Source of the DNA: JAAYUD01 sp963676865
GTDB taxonomy: Bacteria > Bacteroidota > Bacteroidia > Bacteroidales > Bacteroidaceae
NCBI GenBank assembly: GCA_963676865.2
Contig: CAXXSS010000001.1
Span: forward strand, 2,480,001 to 2,544,000
DNA length: 64,000 nt
Reading direction: 5' to 3'
Below the pieces are notes generated by a model. The model ran no database searches, had not been told where the DNA came from, and worked only from the letters and a program-made list of their open reading frames with translations. Below, one piece after another: positions 45,852 to 55,263 of the stretch (position 1 is its first letter; every line of letters begins with the position of its first letter). The position numbers were made by a program, and so were the translations under genes.

Positions 45852-47342
45852 ATGAATCTTTTATCAATCTTCGTACTGATTCCATTACTTATGATGTTGG
45901 GTCTTTGGCTAAGTCGCAACTTGGCACAAATCCGCACTGTAATGGTTGTAGGAGCTTCAGCATTGCTCATATCTGCCATCACGCTAACTGTTTGCTATTT
46001 GCAAGCCCGTTCGGCGGGAGCGACAGAAGAAATGCTTTTCAGGGCGGATATTATATGGTATGCGCCACTCAATATTGCTTACTCGGTAGGAGTGGATGGC
46101 ATCTCTGTAGCGATGTTGCTACTTTCTGGTATTATTGTATTTACAGGAACTTTCGCTTCTTGGCGTTTGAAACCTCTTACTAAAGAATACTTCCTTTGGT
46201 TCACTTTGTTGTCGGCTGGAGTTTTCGGTTTCTTCATTTCAATAGATATGTTTACTATGTATCTCTTCTATGAGGTGGCTTTGATCCCGATGTATTTGTT
46301 AATTGGAGTTTGGGGGTCCGGACGTAAAGAATATGCGGCAATGAAATTGACGTTGATGTTGATGGGCGCATCTGCAATATTACTTTGTGGTATTTTGGGT
46401 ATCTATTTTTGCTCAGGTGCTACAAGCATGAATATTTTAAATATTGCACATGCTCATAATATCGCCGTATCTCAGCAGCTTATATGGTTCCCGATGACTT
46501 TTGTGGGCTTTGGTGTACTTGGCGCTTTGTTCCCTTTCCATACATGGAGCCCTGATGGTCATGCATCGGCTCCTACGGCTGTATCTATGCTGCATGCTGG
46601 CGTGTTGATGAAATTGGGAGGATACGGCTGTTTCCGCATTGCTATGTTCCTTATGCCACAAGCAGCAAACCAATTGGGGTGGATATTCTTAATTCTTACA
46701 ACGATTTCTGTCGTTTATGGTGCGCTTTCAGCTTGTGTTCAAACTGATTTGAAATATATCAACGCCTACTCTTCGGTAAGTCACTGTGGTCTCGTGTTAT
46801 TTGCTATCTTGATGATTAATCAGACTGCGACAACCGGTGCTATTCTTCAGATGCTTAGCCACGGTTTGATGACGGCGTTATTCTTTGCTCTTATCGGTAT
46901 GATATATGGTAGAACGCATACTCGTGATACTCGAGAATTGGGCGGCTTGATGCGTATTATGCCTTTCCTTGCAGTGGGATACGTCATTGCTGGTCTAGCA
47001 AACTTAGGTCTTCCGGGATTTAGCGGATTTATTGCAGAGATGACTATCTTTGTTGGTTCATTCCAGCATTTTGATACATTCCATAGAACAATAACGATCA
47101 TTGCTTGTACAAGTATCGTTATCACTGCTGTTTATATTTTGAGGCTAGTTGGCAAGATACTTTATGGCGTTTGCACCAATGAACATCATCTGAAATTGAC
47201 AGATGCGACTTGGGACGAACGAGTAGCAGTTATCGTATTGATTGTTTGTGTTGCTGGTCTTGGTATGGCTCCTCTTTGGATAAGCAATATGATATCAAAC
47301 AGTGTTGTGCCCATTGTCTCAAACTTAACTTTAATGCATTAA
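45852..47342 (+). CDS. nuoM: NADH-quinone oxidoreductase subunit M
   Basis: 496-residue antiporter-like subunit. Has YLFYEVALIPMYLLIG (proton-path Glu), FPFHTWSPDGHASAPTAVSM and YSSVSHCGLVL. 13 bases after nuoL. Confidence 0.96.
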   Translation: MNLLSIFVLIPLLMMLGLWLSRNLAQIRTVMVVGASALLISAITLTVCYLQARSAGATEEMLFRADIIWYAPLNIAYSVGVDGISVAMLLLSGIIVFTGTFASWRLKPLTKEYFLWFTLLSAGVFGFFISIDMFTMYLFYEVALIPMYLLIGVWGSGRKEYAAMKLTLMLMGASAILLCGILGIYFCSGATSMNILNIAHAHNIAVSQQLIWFPMTFVGFGVLGALFPFHTWSPDGHASAPTAVSMLHAGVLMKLGGYGCFRIAMFLMPQAANQLGWIFLILTTISVVYGALSACVQTDLKYINAYSSVSHCGLVLFAILMINQTATTGAILQMLSHGLMTALFFALIGMIYGRTHTRDTRELGGLMRIMPFLAVGYVIAGLANLGLPGFSGFIAEMTIFVGSFQHFDTFHRTITIIACTSIVITAVYILRLVGKILYGVCTNEHHLKLTDATWDERVAVIVLIVCVAGLGMAPLWISNMISNSVVPIVSNLTLMH

Positions 47343-47348
47343 TAAGTT

Positions 47349-48791
47349 ATGGATTACTCACAATTTTTATATATGAAAGAGGAACTTTCACTGATAGCAG
47401 TGATCCTCATCATTTTCGTGGTAGATTTGTTTTTGAAACCCGGAAAAAGGCAAGAGGCTGGGCAGGCTCGATTTGCCATTGTTTTACCTGTCGTTTTGAT
47501 GACAATTCATACTCTCATTAATATAGTACCGGGGACAGGAAATGTTCAAGCTTTCGGCGGCATGTATCAATATGCTCCTATGCAGACCATCGTTAAAGCT
47601 GTTCTGAATATTGGTACTATTATAGTGCTGCTGATGTCTAGTCAATGGCTTAAGCGTGAAGATGTTTCAATTAACAGAGGTGAATACTCTGTGCTGCTTC
47701 TATCAACTCTTCTGGGTATGTACTTTATGATCTCGGCAGGGCACTTCCTTATGTTCTTTATCGGTCTTGAAACTGCTAGTATTCCAATGGCTGCATTGGC
47801 TGCGTTTGACAAGTCTCGTTATGAATCCGCAGAAGCTGGAGCAAAGTATATTTTGACGGCTATGTTCTCCAGTGCCCTTTTACTTTTCGGCTTATCACTG
47901 ATTTATGGGACATGTGGAACATTATATTTTGATGATTTGTCTCATCATATAAACGGTAGTATGCTTCAGATTGCAGCATTTGTACTCTTCTTTGCAGGAA
48001 TGGGCTTTAAATTGTCATTAGTGCCATTCCATCTCTGGACTGCAGATGTCTACGAAGGCTCTCCTACGCCTGTAACAGGTTATCTGAGCGTGGTCTCGAA
48101 AGGGTCTGCGGCATTTGTGCTGATGACTATATTAATTAAGGTCTTTGTTCCTCTTGTAGCCGACTGGCAGGAAGTACTCTTTTGGATTATTATTGTCTCT
48201 ATTACGCTCGCCAATATTTTTGCCGTGAGACAAAAAAACATCAAACGTCTGATGGCTTTTTCGAGTATCTCACAAGCAGGCTATATCATGTTGGCTGTTA
48301 TCACCGGAAGTGCTGTTGGAATGACAGCATTGGTATTTTATATATTGGTTTACACTGTAGCCAATTTGGCTATATTCGCTATTATCACAGTTATTGAACA
48401 AAACAGCGGTAAAGTAACTATCAATGATTATGCAGGACTGTACAAAACGAACCCTAAGTTGTCGTTTATAATGACTCTTGCACTCTTTTCATTAGGAGGT
48501 ATTCCTCCTTTTGCCGGATTCTTTTCTAAGTTCTTTATCTTTATGGCGGCGTTTAAAGCTGGATTTGAACTGCTGGTATTTATAGCGGTAGTTAATACTA
48601 TTATATCACTGTATTATTACTTGTTAGTAGTAAAAGCTATGTATATAACTCCTTCTGACGAACCCATTCCTGCCTTTAAAAGCGATTGTGGTACTCGAGT
48701 AGGATTAACTATTTGTTTAGTGGGAATCATTGGCCTTGGTATTGCAAGCATCGTTTACCAAACCATATATCAGTACGGTTTTGGTTTGTGA
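47349..48791 (+). CDS. nuoN: NADH-quinone oxidoreductase subunit N
   Basis: 480-residue antiporter-like subunit with LMFFIGLETASIPMAALAAF, PFHLWTADVYEGSPTPVTGY and AFSSISQAGYIML. Last nuo gene; a terminator follows. nuoE, nuoF and nuoG are absent from the operon. Confidence 0.96.
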   Translation: MDYSQFLYMKEELSLIAVILIIFVVDLFLKPGKRQEAGQARFAIVLPVVLMTIHTLINIVPGTGNVQAFGGMYQYAPMQTIVKAVLNIGTIIVLLMSSQWLKREDVSINRGEYSVLLLSTLLGMYFMISAGHFLMFFIGLETASIPMAALAAFDKSRYESAEAGAKYILTAMFSSALLLFGLSLIYGTCGTLYFDDLSHHINGSMLQIAAFVLFFAGMGFKLSLVPFHLWTADVYEGSPTPVTGYLSVVSKGSAAFVLMTILIKVFVPLVADWQEVLFWIIIVSITLANIFAVRQKNIKRLMAFSSISQAGYIMLAVITGSAVGMTALVFYILVYTVANLAIFAIITVIEQNSGKVTINDYAGLYKTNPKLSFIMTLALFSLGGIPPFAGFFSKFFIFMAAFKAGFELLVFIAVVNTIISLYYYLLVVKAMYITPSDEPIPAFKSDCGTRVGLTICLVGIIGLGIASIVYQTIYQYGFGL

Positions 48792-48814
48792 TAACAATTT
48801 AATCTTATAATAGA

Positions 48815-48854
48815 CAAAAGGATGGCATGTCGGAGTTTATATGCCATCCTTTTG
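48815..48854 (+). terminator. Terminator of the nuo operon
   Basis: Perfect 14-bp stem CAAAAGGATGGCAT (48815-48828) / ATGCCATCCTTTTG (48841-48854). The U-tract is within the descending stem. Confidence 0.85.
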
Positions 48855-49165
48855 ATCACAAAGGAATAATGGAACTAAAACAATCAATATTATTGTAGCA
48901 TTATGGTTAATATTGGGCCATAAAGCTACAATGACAATGAGAATATATCATTAAAAGTGTTTAAATGTTGTCATCAATAGTGCGCTTTTTCTTTTATAAA
49001 AGCATTATTGTTTATATCTTTGTTGCCATTCGAAATTTAATTGAATGGAAAGATAATAGATATTATTGAAGGATTATAGATGACATAAAGAAGAAAAATT
49101 ATATATTTGTACCTAAATTTTAAAAACCAATTTATAGTAAATCAATTTAATTTATTTTTTACATT
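48855..49165 (+). promoter_or_regulatory. Intergenic region with two -7 boxes for the exbB operon
   Basis: Two exact TAnnTTTG matches precede exbB: TATCTTTG (49015-49022) and TATATTTG (49102-49109). Neither has a strong TTTG at -33. The proximal one would give a leader of about 50 bases, the distal one about 135. No gene is seen in these 311 bases. Confidence 0.55.
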
Positions 49166-49978
49166 ATGGGAACTAATCAAAAAAAAGCCTCTCAAGTGAA
49201 AGGCATTAAATCTGCAGGTTTAGTAATCTTAGCATGTTTCGTTATTGCCGAACTTGTTTACCACTTTGTATTCGGTAATTCAGCAAATTTTGTGGGCGGT
49301 GATACAGCAAACCGTCCAATTGACGGCAACTTTTATGGCACAATCTACAAGGGTGGTATTATTGTACCTATCATTCAGACTTTGTTGTTGACAGTTATCA
49401 CATTGAGTATTGAACGTTATTTTGCTATTCGTCAGGCTTATGGTAAAAGTTCTTTGGTTAAGTTCGTAAAGAACATCAAAGTTGCTTTGGCTAATAATGA
49501 TATGGCTAAAGCACAAGAAATCTGCGATAAACAACGTGGATCAGTAGCAAACGTAGTTAATGCTACATTGGCAAAGTATAGAGAAATGGAAGCTAACACG
49601 GAACTTCCTAAAGATCAGAAACTGATCGCTATTCAGCAGTCCTTGGACGAAGCTACAGAATTGGAACTTCCTACTTTGCAACAGAATCTTCCTGTTATCG
49701 GTACTATTACAACTCTTGGTACATTGTTCGGACTTCTTGGTACGGTTGTCGGTATGATCCGTTCATTTGCTGCATTGGCTGCCGGTGGTTCTGGAGACTC
49801 ACTCCAGTTGTCGCAAGGTATTTCAGAGGCCTTGATCAATACGGCATTCGGTATCTTGACTGGTGCATTCGCGGTAATCTCTTATAACTATTACTCAACT
49901 AAGATTGATAGATTAACATACAGCCTTGATGAAGTAGGTTTCTCTATTGTGCAGACATACGCCGCATCACATAAATAA
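49166..49978 (+). CDS. exbB: ExbB/TolQ/MotA family proton channel protein
   Basis: 270-residue inner-membrane protein; with ExbD it converts proton motive force into energy for TonB-dependent transport. Three membrane helices (about 16-36, 60-78 and a pair near 175-250), with the family core GTITTLGTLFGLLGTVVGMI and the conserved GISEALINTAFGILTGAFAV. First of six genes in the same direction with small gaps: exbB, exbD, exbD, tonB, pstS-like, TPR. Confidence 0.93.
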   Translation: MGTNQKKASQVKGIKSAGLVILACFVIAELVYHFVFGNSANFVGGDTANRPIDGNFYGTIYKGGIIVPIIQTLLLTVITLSIERYFAIRQAYGKSSLVKFVKNIKVALANNDMAKAQEICDKQRGSVANVVNATLAKYREMEANTELPKDQKLIAIQQSLDEATELELPTLQQNLPVIGTITTLGTLFGLLGTVVGMIRSFAALAAGGSGDSLQLSQGISEALINTAFGILTGAFAVISYNYYSTKIDRLTYSLDEVGFSIVQTYAASHK

Positions 49979-50004
49979 TGTTCGAACCCTTTAAATTTTG
50001 AATC

Positions 50005-50640
50005 ATGGGTAGAGCGCAAATAAAAAAGAAAGATATATTTATCGATATGACGGCCATGAGTGATGTGACTGTGCTGTTGCTTACCTTCTTTATGTTAACG
50101 TCTACGTTTGTAAAGAAGGAGCCTGTACAAGTTAATACTCCGGCATCTGTCTCGGAAATTAAAATTCCAGACAAAAATATCTTATCGATACTTGTTGATC
50201 CGAAAGGTAGGGTTTTCATGGGTCTTGATAAAAAAGACGACATGGTGGCCGTACTTCAAAGTATGGGTCAACAATATGGAATCCAATTCACTCCGAAAGA
50301 GGTTAAGGACTTTAGTACTATGACTACATTCGGTGTACCAATTAAGGATTTGAAACAATACCTCGCATTGCCTACGCAAGGTGAAGGCTCACAAGATAGC
50401 TATATGGGTAGTGCGGCAAATACAGGAATTCCAACCGATAGCTTGGATAACCAGTTTAAGGCTTGGGTGCGTTCAGCACGTGAACAAAATCCTGATTTGA
50501 GAATCGCCATAAAGGCAGATGCAAAGACTCCTTATTCCGTAATTAAAAAGGTTATGGATTCACTTCAAGATCTGAAAGAGAACCGTTATAATTTAATAAC
50601 AACACTCAAAACAGTTTCTGAAGATAAAAAAAGTAAATAA
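50005..50640 (+). CDS. exbD: ExbD/TolR family protein, first copy
   Basis: 211 residues. One membrane helix near the N-terminus with the essential Asp in DMTAMSDVTVLLLTFFML, then a periplasmic domain. Longer than E. coli ExbD (about 140). Paired with a second ExbD immediately downstream. Confidence 0.9.
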   Translation: MGRAQIKKKDIFIDMTAMSDVTVLLLTFFMLTSTFVKKEPVQVNTPASVSEIKIPDKNILSILVDPKGRVFMGLDKKDDMVAVLQSMGQQYGIQFTPKEVKDFSTMTTFGVPIKDLKQYLALPTQGEGSQDSYMGSAANTGIPTDSLDNQFKAWVRSAREQNPDLRIAIKADAKTPYSVIKKVMDSLQDLKENRYNLITTLKTVSEDKKSK

Positions 50641-50642
50641 TT

Positions 50643-51260
50643 ATGGCAAGAGATAAGAGTAAGTCGAAACAAAAGAAGATGAACTGCCGTGTGGATTTTA
50701 CTCCTATGGTAGATATGAATATGTTGTTGATCACTTTCTTCATGCTTTGTACTTCACTTAGCAAACCCCAGACAATGGAGATCAGTATGCCTAGTAATGA
50801 TAAGAATATTCATGATCAGGATCGCTCAAAAGTAAAGGCTTCTCAAGCTATTACGATATTGTTGGCCGAAAATGACAGAGTGTTCTATTTTACAGGTCAG
50901 CTTGTGGATGCTAAGAAGACAATGCAAGAAACAACATATAGTGCTGATGGTATTCGTAAGATGTTGCAAGAACGCAATATTGATGCAATGCAGAAAGCGC
51001 AAGACTTAAAGAGGCAGAAAGATTTGCTGAAGGTTTCTTCTGATGAATACATAAAGAAATTGGATGAAATTAAAGGTGGTAAAGATACCCCTACAGTTAT
51101 TATTAAAGCATTGGGCGCTGCTTCTTATAAAAATCTGATTGATGCATTAGATGAAATGCAGATATGTAATGTTGGTAAGTACGTCATTGATAAAATGGAC
51201 CCTGAGACAAAAGCCTTGATTAAGGATTTTGAAGCGAAGGGTGGGGCAGCCAAAAACTAA
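50643..51260 (+). CDS. exbD: ExbD/TolR family protein, second copy
   Basis: 205 residues; DFTPMVDMNMLLITFFMLCT carries the membrane Asp. A Lys/Gln-rich helix (about 115-145) is inserted in the periplasmic domain. It starts 2 bases after the first exbD stop. Two ExbD proteins per operon may form a heteromeric stator (inference). Confidence 0.9.
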   Translation: MARDKSKSKQKKMNCRVDFTPMVDMNMLLITFFMLCTSLSKPQTMEISMPSNDKNIHDQDRSKVKASQAITILLAENDRVFYFTGQLVDAKKTMQETTYSADGIRKMLQERNIDAMQKAQDLKRQKDLLKVSSDEYIKKLDEIKGGKDTPTVIIKALGAASYKNLIDALDEMQICNVGKYVIDKMDPETKALIKDFEAKGGAAKN

Positions 51261-51290
51261 TGTTTAACACCAAAAGAAAGGAATAATAAA

Positions 51291-52115
51291 ATGGCAAAAG
51301 TTGATTTGTGTTCTCAGGAATGGTGTAGCATAGTGTTCGAAGGCAAAAACCAAGCATATGGCGCCTATAAAATGCGCAAAACTTCAGCTAAACGTCACAA
51401 TTTAGCTATGTTATGGCTCGTTATTATAGCGTTGCTTGCTTTTGCATTGCCTACATTGATCCAGATGGCCAAACCCAAACAAAAAGATGTAAATACGATG
51501 GTGACTCAGTTGTCGGCTCTTGATAAACCGAAGGTAAAACAGAAGGAGTTTAAAAAGATCGAGATGGAGAAACCAAAGGAACAATTAGTCAAGAGTAGTA
51601 TTAAGTTTACTGCTCCTGTGATTAAGAAAGACTCAGAGGTTAAAGAGCAAGACGAGATGAAGAGTCAGAAAGAACTTACCGAAAGTAAGGTTACTATTTC
51701 TATTGCTGACGTAAAAGGTAATGATGAGAAGAATGGTAAGGATATTGCTGATTTGAAGAAAATCGTTACGCAAGAAGCTCCGAAGGATGATGAGGATAAT
51801 AAGGTGTTCGATATGGTTGAAGTTCAACCTTTATTCCCGGGAGGTCAAGCTGAAATGATGAGCTGGATTGGTAGTCACTTGAAATATCCGGCAATTGCTG
51901 CAGAAAATGGTATTGAAGGTAAAGTTATCGTGCAGTTTGTTGTTGGTAAAAATGGTGCTATCAGAGATGCGACTATTGCTCGTGCCTTGAACCCTAGTTG
52001 TGATAAAGAAGCTTTGCGTGTAGTGAATGCTATGCCTCGCTGGCTTCCTGGTAAACAAAATGGTAAGGAGGTTTCTGTGAAATTTACCTTGCCTATTACT
52101 TTCAAATTGCAATAA
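51291..52115 (+). CDS. tonB: energy transducer TonB
   Basis: 274 residues. An N-terminal cytoplasmic segment of about 40 residues with EGKNQAYGAYKMRK, common in Bacteroidetes TonB, precedes one membrane helix (about 42-60), a Lys/Glu-rich periplasmic linker (about 65-165) and the C-terminal TonB domain (about 180-274: FPGGQAEMMSWIGSHLKYP, GKVIVQFVVGKNG). Links ExbBD to SusC-type receptors such as the one at 12393-15596. Confidence 0.93.
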   Translation: MAKVDLCSQEWCSIVFEGKNQAYGAYKMRKTSAKRHNLAMLWLVIIALLAFALPTLIQMAKPKQKDVNTMVTQLSALDKPKVKQKEFKKIEMEKPKEQLVKSSIKFTAPVIKKDSEVKEQDEMKSQKELTESKVTISIADVKGNDEKNGKDIADLKKIVTQEAPKDDEDNKVFDMVEVQPLFPGGQAEMMSWIGSHLKYPAIAAENGIEGKVIVQFVVGKNGAIRDATIARALNPSCDKEALRVVNAMPRWLPGKQNGKEVSVKFTLPITFKLQ

Positions 52116-52124
52116 AAAGATTCG

Positions 52125-53081
52125 ATGAGAAGAATACAATTTAATTTATTCGGAATATTAGTTATGTTGGTGCTCTTTATGAGCTGCCAACATAAACCCA
52201 AAAAAGGTGAACGTACCGATACGCCAACATCTGGAACTGCTTATGTAGCGGTAGACGAAAGTTTTGCCCCGATAATTGAGCAAGAAATATCGATATTTCA
52301 TACGATGTATCCCGATACTAAAATTGTACCTCAATATGTAACAGAGGTAGACGCTGTTAATCGCCTACTCAAGTGTAAAGATCTGTGGCTGGCTATTACC
52401 AGCCGCAGGCTGACACCTGAAGAGAAGAAGTCTTTTAATAGTAGAAGTTATCTACCGAGAGAGATAAAAATAGCTACTGACGGTTTGGCTTTAATTATCA
52501 ATAAGCATAATAATGATACTTTAATAACCGTCAGCCAAATTCGTGATATTTTAACGGGAAAAGTAAAACGATGGAAAGAAATATATCCTAAATCCCGTTT
52601 GAAAGATTTTTTGATCGTTTTCGATAATCCCAACTCAAGTACTGTACGGTTTGCTATTGATTCAATATGTAATGGTAAGCCTTTTGGAAATAATGTAAAA
52701 GCCTTGAGTAAGAACGAAGAAGTAATGGACTTTGTGTCTAAAACTCCAAATGCTATAGGAATTATTGGAGCCAATTGGCTTAGTGATAATAATGATTCAA
52801 CTAAGCTGTCATTTAGTAAGAAAATTCATGTTATGTCTGTTAGCAATGCTTTAGAAGCAGATCCAGCAAATAGTTGGAAACCTTATCAGGCATATATTTA
52901 TGATAAATCATATCCATTAACTCGCAGTATATATTGTATACTTAATGACCCGGGATTCGGATTGCCGTGGGCATTTGAAGCTTTCCTTGAAAAAGATAGG
53001 GGACAGAGAATAATATTAAAGTCCGGTTTAGTTCCAGAAACGCAACCTGTTCGGATAGTAAATGTTAACGGTGGAAAATAA
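52125..53081 (+). CDS. PstS-like phosphate-binding-family lipoprotein
   Basis: 318 residues, lipoprotein signal ending LFMSC (Cys22). The fold is that of type II periplasmic binding proteins of the PstS group (TDGLALIINKHN, QIRDILTGKVKRW, NSSTVRFAIDSICNG, LTRSIYCILNDPG). It has no ABC transporter partner here and is embedded in an ExbBD-TonB-TPR operon, so a role in the TonB machinery or envelope sensing is more likely than classical phosphate import (inference). Confidence 0.83.
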   Translation: MRRIQFNLFGILVMLVLFMSCQHKPKKGERTDTPTSGTAYVAVDESFAPIIEQEISIFHTMYPDTKIVPQYVTEVDAVNRLLKCKDLWLAITSRRLTPEEKKSFNSRSYLPREIKIATDGLALIINKHNNDTLITVSQIRDILTGKVKRWKEIYPKSRLKDFLIVFDNPNSSTVRFAIDSICNGKPFGNNVKALSKNEEVMDFVSKTPNAIGIIGANWLSDNNDSTKLSFSKKIHVMSVSNALEADPANSWKPYQAYIYDKSYPLTRSIYCILNDPGFGLPWAFEAFLEKDRGQRIILKSGLVPETQPVRIVNVNGGK

Positions 53082-53103
53082 TTAAAAAATAGAATAAACA
53101 ACG

Positions 53104-54564
53104 ATGAGAAAGAAATTGTATGTTATAGTAGGTGCATTCCTGTTGTCAGGGATGGCTTATGCACAGGCTCCTGTGAATGACTGGCAAGTGGGCGTTAATA
53201 CTATTAAGACGCTCATTAAAACGAATCCTCAGCAGGCAACTCAAGAGGCTAATAATTTAGTTAAAGGCAAAAACAAGAAGAACGTTGCGTTAATATTGGC
53301 TATCGGAAGGGCATATTTGGATGAAAAAAATATAACCGAAGCTCAAAAATATTTGGCATTGGCGCAGAAGATCAATTTGAGAGATCCTCAGGTATCTATT
53401 TTGGATGGTGATATCGCTCTTGAGCAAAATGATCCGGGAACGGCAGCTCAGAAATATGATCAGGCTATTTATTTTGATAAGAACTGTTTTGATGCATATC
53501 TTAAATATGCTAAGGTGTACCGTGGTGCCAATCCTACTGAAGCTATAAATAAGTTGGAGGAGCTTAAGTCAGTAGATCCTTCACAAGCTCCCAATGTAGA
53601 TAAAACAATCGCTAAAATTTGGTATCAAAAGAATCAGTTCCAAAAAGCAGTCGATTCATATGAAAAGTTTATCAATACACCGGTAGCTGATGAAGAAGAT
53701 TTGACGAGATATGCTACGGCCTTGCTCTTTGCACATCATCCTGAGACATCTTTGGAGATTGCTAAGCGTGGCTTGCAAAAGAGCCCTCGTTCGGCTGTTT
53801 TCAATAGAATTATGATGTACAATTATATGGATATGGCTGTAAAGAGTTCTAGTCCAAATGATGCACAATCTAATTGGGATAATGCTGAAAAATCGGCTAA
53901 TGCCTTGTTCAATGCTTCGGATAGTGCAACATATTCATTTCATGATTATAGATATTATGGTAGCATCTTAAATGCACAGAAGAAATATAAGGATGCAATT
54001 GATGCCTTTAAAAATGCGTTGAAAAATGCAGGCGATCAGGATGAGAAAACGAAATTAGCTCTTGATAAGGAAATAGCAGGTTCTTATGGGCAAATGGAAG
54101 ATTATACCAATGCTGTTTCTTATATGAAACAATATATAGATTCTATTGGAACTGAAAATGTTACTGATGAAGATTATATTGCTATCGGGAAATTGTATGA
54201 CTCAAAAGGCGTGCAGACTAAAAGTAAAGATGATTATATGGCTGCCGACTCTGCTTTTGCCAAGGCGGCAGAGATGAATGTCGAGGGATATAGAGCTAAT
54301 CTTTATAGGGCAAGAACAAATTATCGTATGGATGAAAGTAGTGAGAAAGGTTTGGCAAAACCCTATTATGAAAAGGTTATTGCTGTTTTAGCTACTAAAA
54401 ATGATCCGCGATACAATGATATTTTGATTGAAGCATATAGCTATTTAGGATACTATTCTTTAATAAAGAAACAAAATGCAGTCTCTAAAGACTATTGGAA
54501 TAAAATACTAACTCTTGATCCAGTTAATGTTACTGCAAAGAAAGCATTGAGTGGATTGAAGTAG
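53104..54564 (+). CDS. Exported tetratricopeptide repeat protein
   Basis: 486 residues. Signal peptide ends MAYAQA. The rest is TPR repeats (for example AIGRAYLDEKNITEAQKYLA, LEQNDPGTAAQKYDQAIYFD, YGSILNAQKKYKDAIDAFKN). Probably a periplasmic scaffold; last gene of the ExbB operon, followed by a terminator. Confidence 0.88.
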   Translation: MRKKLYVIVGAFLLSGMAYAQAPVNDWQVGVNTIKTLIKTNPQQATQEANNLVKGKNKKNVALILAIGRAYLDEKNITEAQKYLALAQKINLRDPQVSILDGDIALEQNDPGTAAQKYDQAIYFDKNCFDAYLKYAKVYRGANPTEAINKLEELKSVDPSQAPNVDKTIAKIWYQKNQFQKAVDSYEKFINTPVADEEDLTRYATALLFAHHPETSLEIAKRGLQKSPRSAVFNRIMMYNYMDMAVKSSSPNDAQSNWDNAEKSANALFNASDSATYSFHDYRYYGSILNAQKKYKDAIDAFKNALKNAGDQDEKTKLALDKEIAGSYGQMEDYTNAVSYMKQYIDSIGTENVTDEDYIAIGKLYDSKGVQTKSKDDYMAADSAFAKAAEMNVEGYRANLYRARTNYRMDESSEKGLAKPYYEKVIAVLATKNDPRYNDILIEAYSYLGYYSLIKKQNAVSKDYWNKILTLDPVNVTAKKALSGLK

Positions 54565-54589
54565 ATTTTTTAGTTACTTGTCGTGAAAA

Positions 54590-54625
54590 GAAAGAGAGTT
54601 GAGAGTGATCTTAGCTCTCTTTTTT
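54590..54625 (+). terminator. Terminator of the exbB-TPR operon
   Basis: AAAGAGAG (54591-54598) pairs with CTCTCTTT (54615-54622) and runs into a T-tract ending near 54625. Confidence 0.8.
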
Positions 54626-54635
54626 TGCTAAGCCC

Positions 54636-55100
54636 AGTTGGACATACGTTCAAATACGTAAGACTCACTGGTAAAATTAGGGTAAATGCCTAATATTCCA
54701 TCTTTATAATATCCTTTGCCACCTCCGTATGACACCATACGACACTATCCCGCAGCAGCTTAACGATGCACCATATACAACGCCAGCGAAAAGAGGCCCA
54801 AAAATCGGTTCAAGAGCATATTGTGAACACGTTATTTTCAGCGGACCTTTGTTTAGAACGATTCTAAATCATGTCCTACAGATACCTGAGCCCCCTGTTT
54901 GTACATAGAGAAGTGTGCTCTACTCCTTTTGGAAAGTACCTCATTCCCGGCGAAAGTCTGCGGGCAGGTAAATGCGACGGCTCTTTGACAAGGGCTTTTG
55001 CATCTGCCTCTTTCTACATTGACGTCCTTTCAAGTTCTTCACATATTTCCTCCAGTTTTATCGTTATTATGTTCGAGACTCCCATATGACACGGGTTTCT
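54636..55100 (-). repeat. Long dispersed intergenic repeat, copy 2 (inverted)
   Basis: Minus-strand counterpart of 35370-35775. The best-conserved part is 54697-54868, ending in the palindrome-like TTTAGAACGATTCTAAA (54852-54868). Similarity of lower grade extends to about 55100 on one side and, on the other (54636-54670), to a degraded relative of repeat copies A and B. A plus-strand open frame at 54871-55089 lies within the repeat and is not supported as a gene. Confidence 0.8.
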
Positions 55101-55190
55101 ACCCTTTTTTCAAACTGGGCGTATAGTACGTTTGTAATTGCTTGTTTCCATAGGTTGGGCATTTAAACTAGGGTTTATAATTAAGGCTCG

Positions 55191-55258
55191 GAAGTATCAC
55201 ACGTGTGCGACATAAGTCTCACACGTGTGAGATGATTGTCGCACACGTGTGATACTTC
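55191..55258. repeat. Array of three 10-bp palindromes with exact 22-bp period
   Basis: CACACGTGTG occurs at 55198, 55220 and 55242, each start 22 bases from the next. The outer parts form a perfect 21-bp inverted repeat (55191-55211 with 55238-55258, GAAGTATCACACGTGTGCGA...) and the middle unit is a 16-bp palindrome TCTCACACGTGTGAGA (55217-55232). TTTTT follows on the plus strand at 55259-55263, so a terminator-like hairpin is possible. Same architecture as 34847-34930 with a different core. Confidence 0.85.
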
Positions 55259-55263
55259 TTTTT

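Noticed and set aside
54871..55089. Plus-strand 72-codon frame
   Set aside because: It lies inside the diverged repeat and has no counterpart frame in the copy at 35370-35606.
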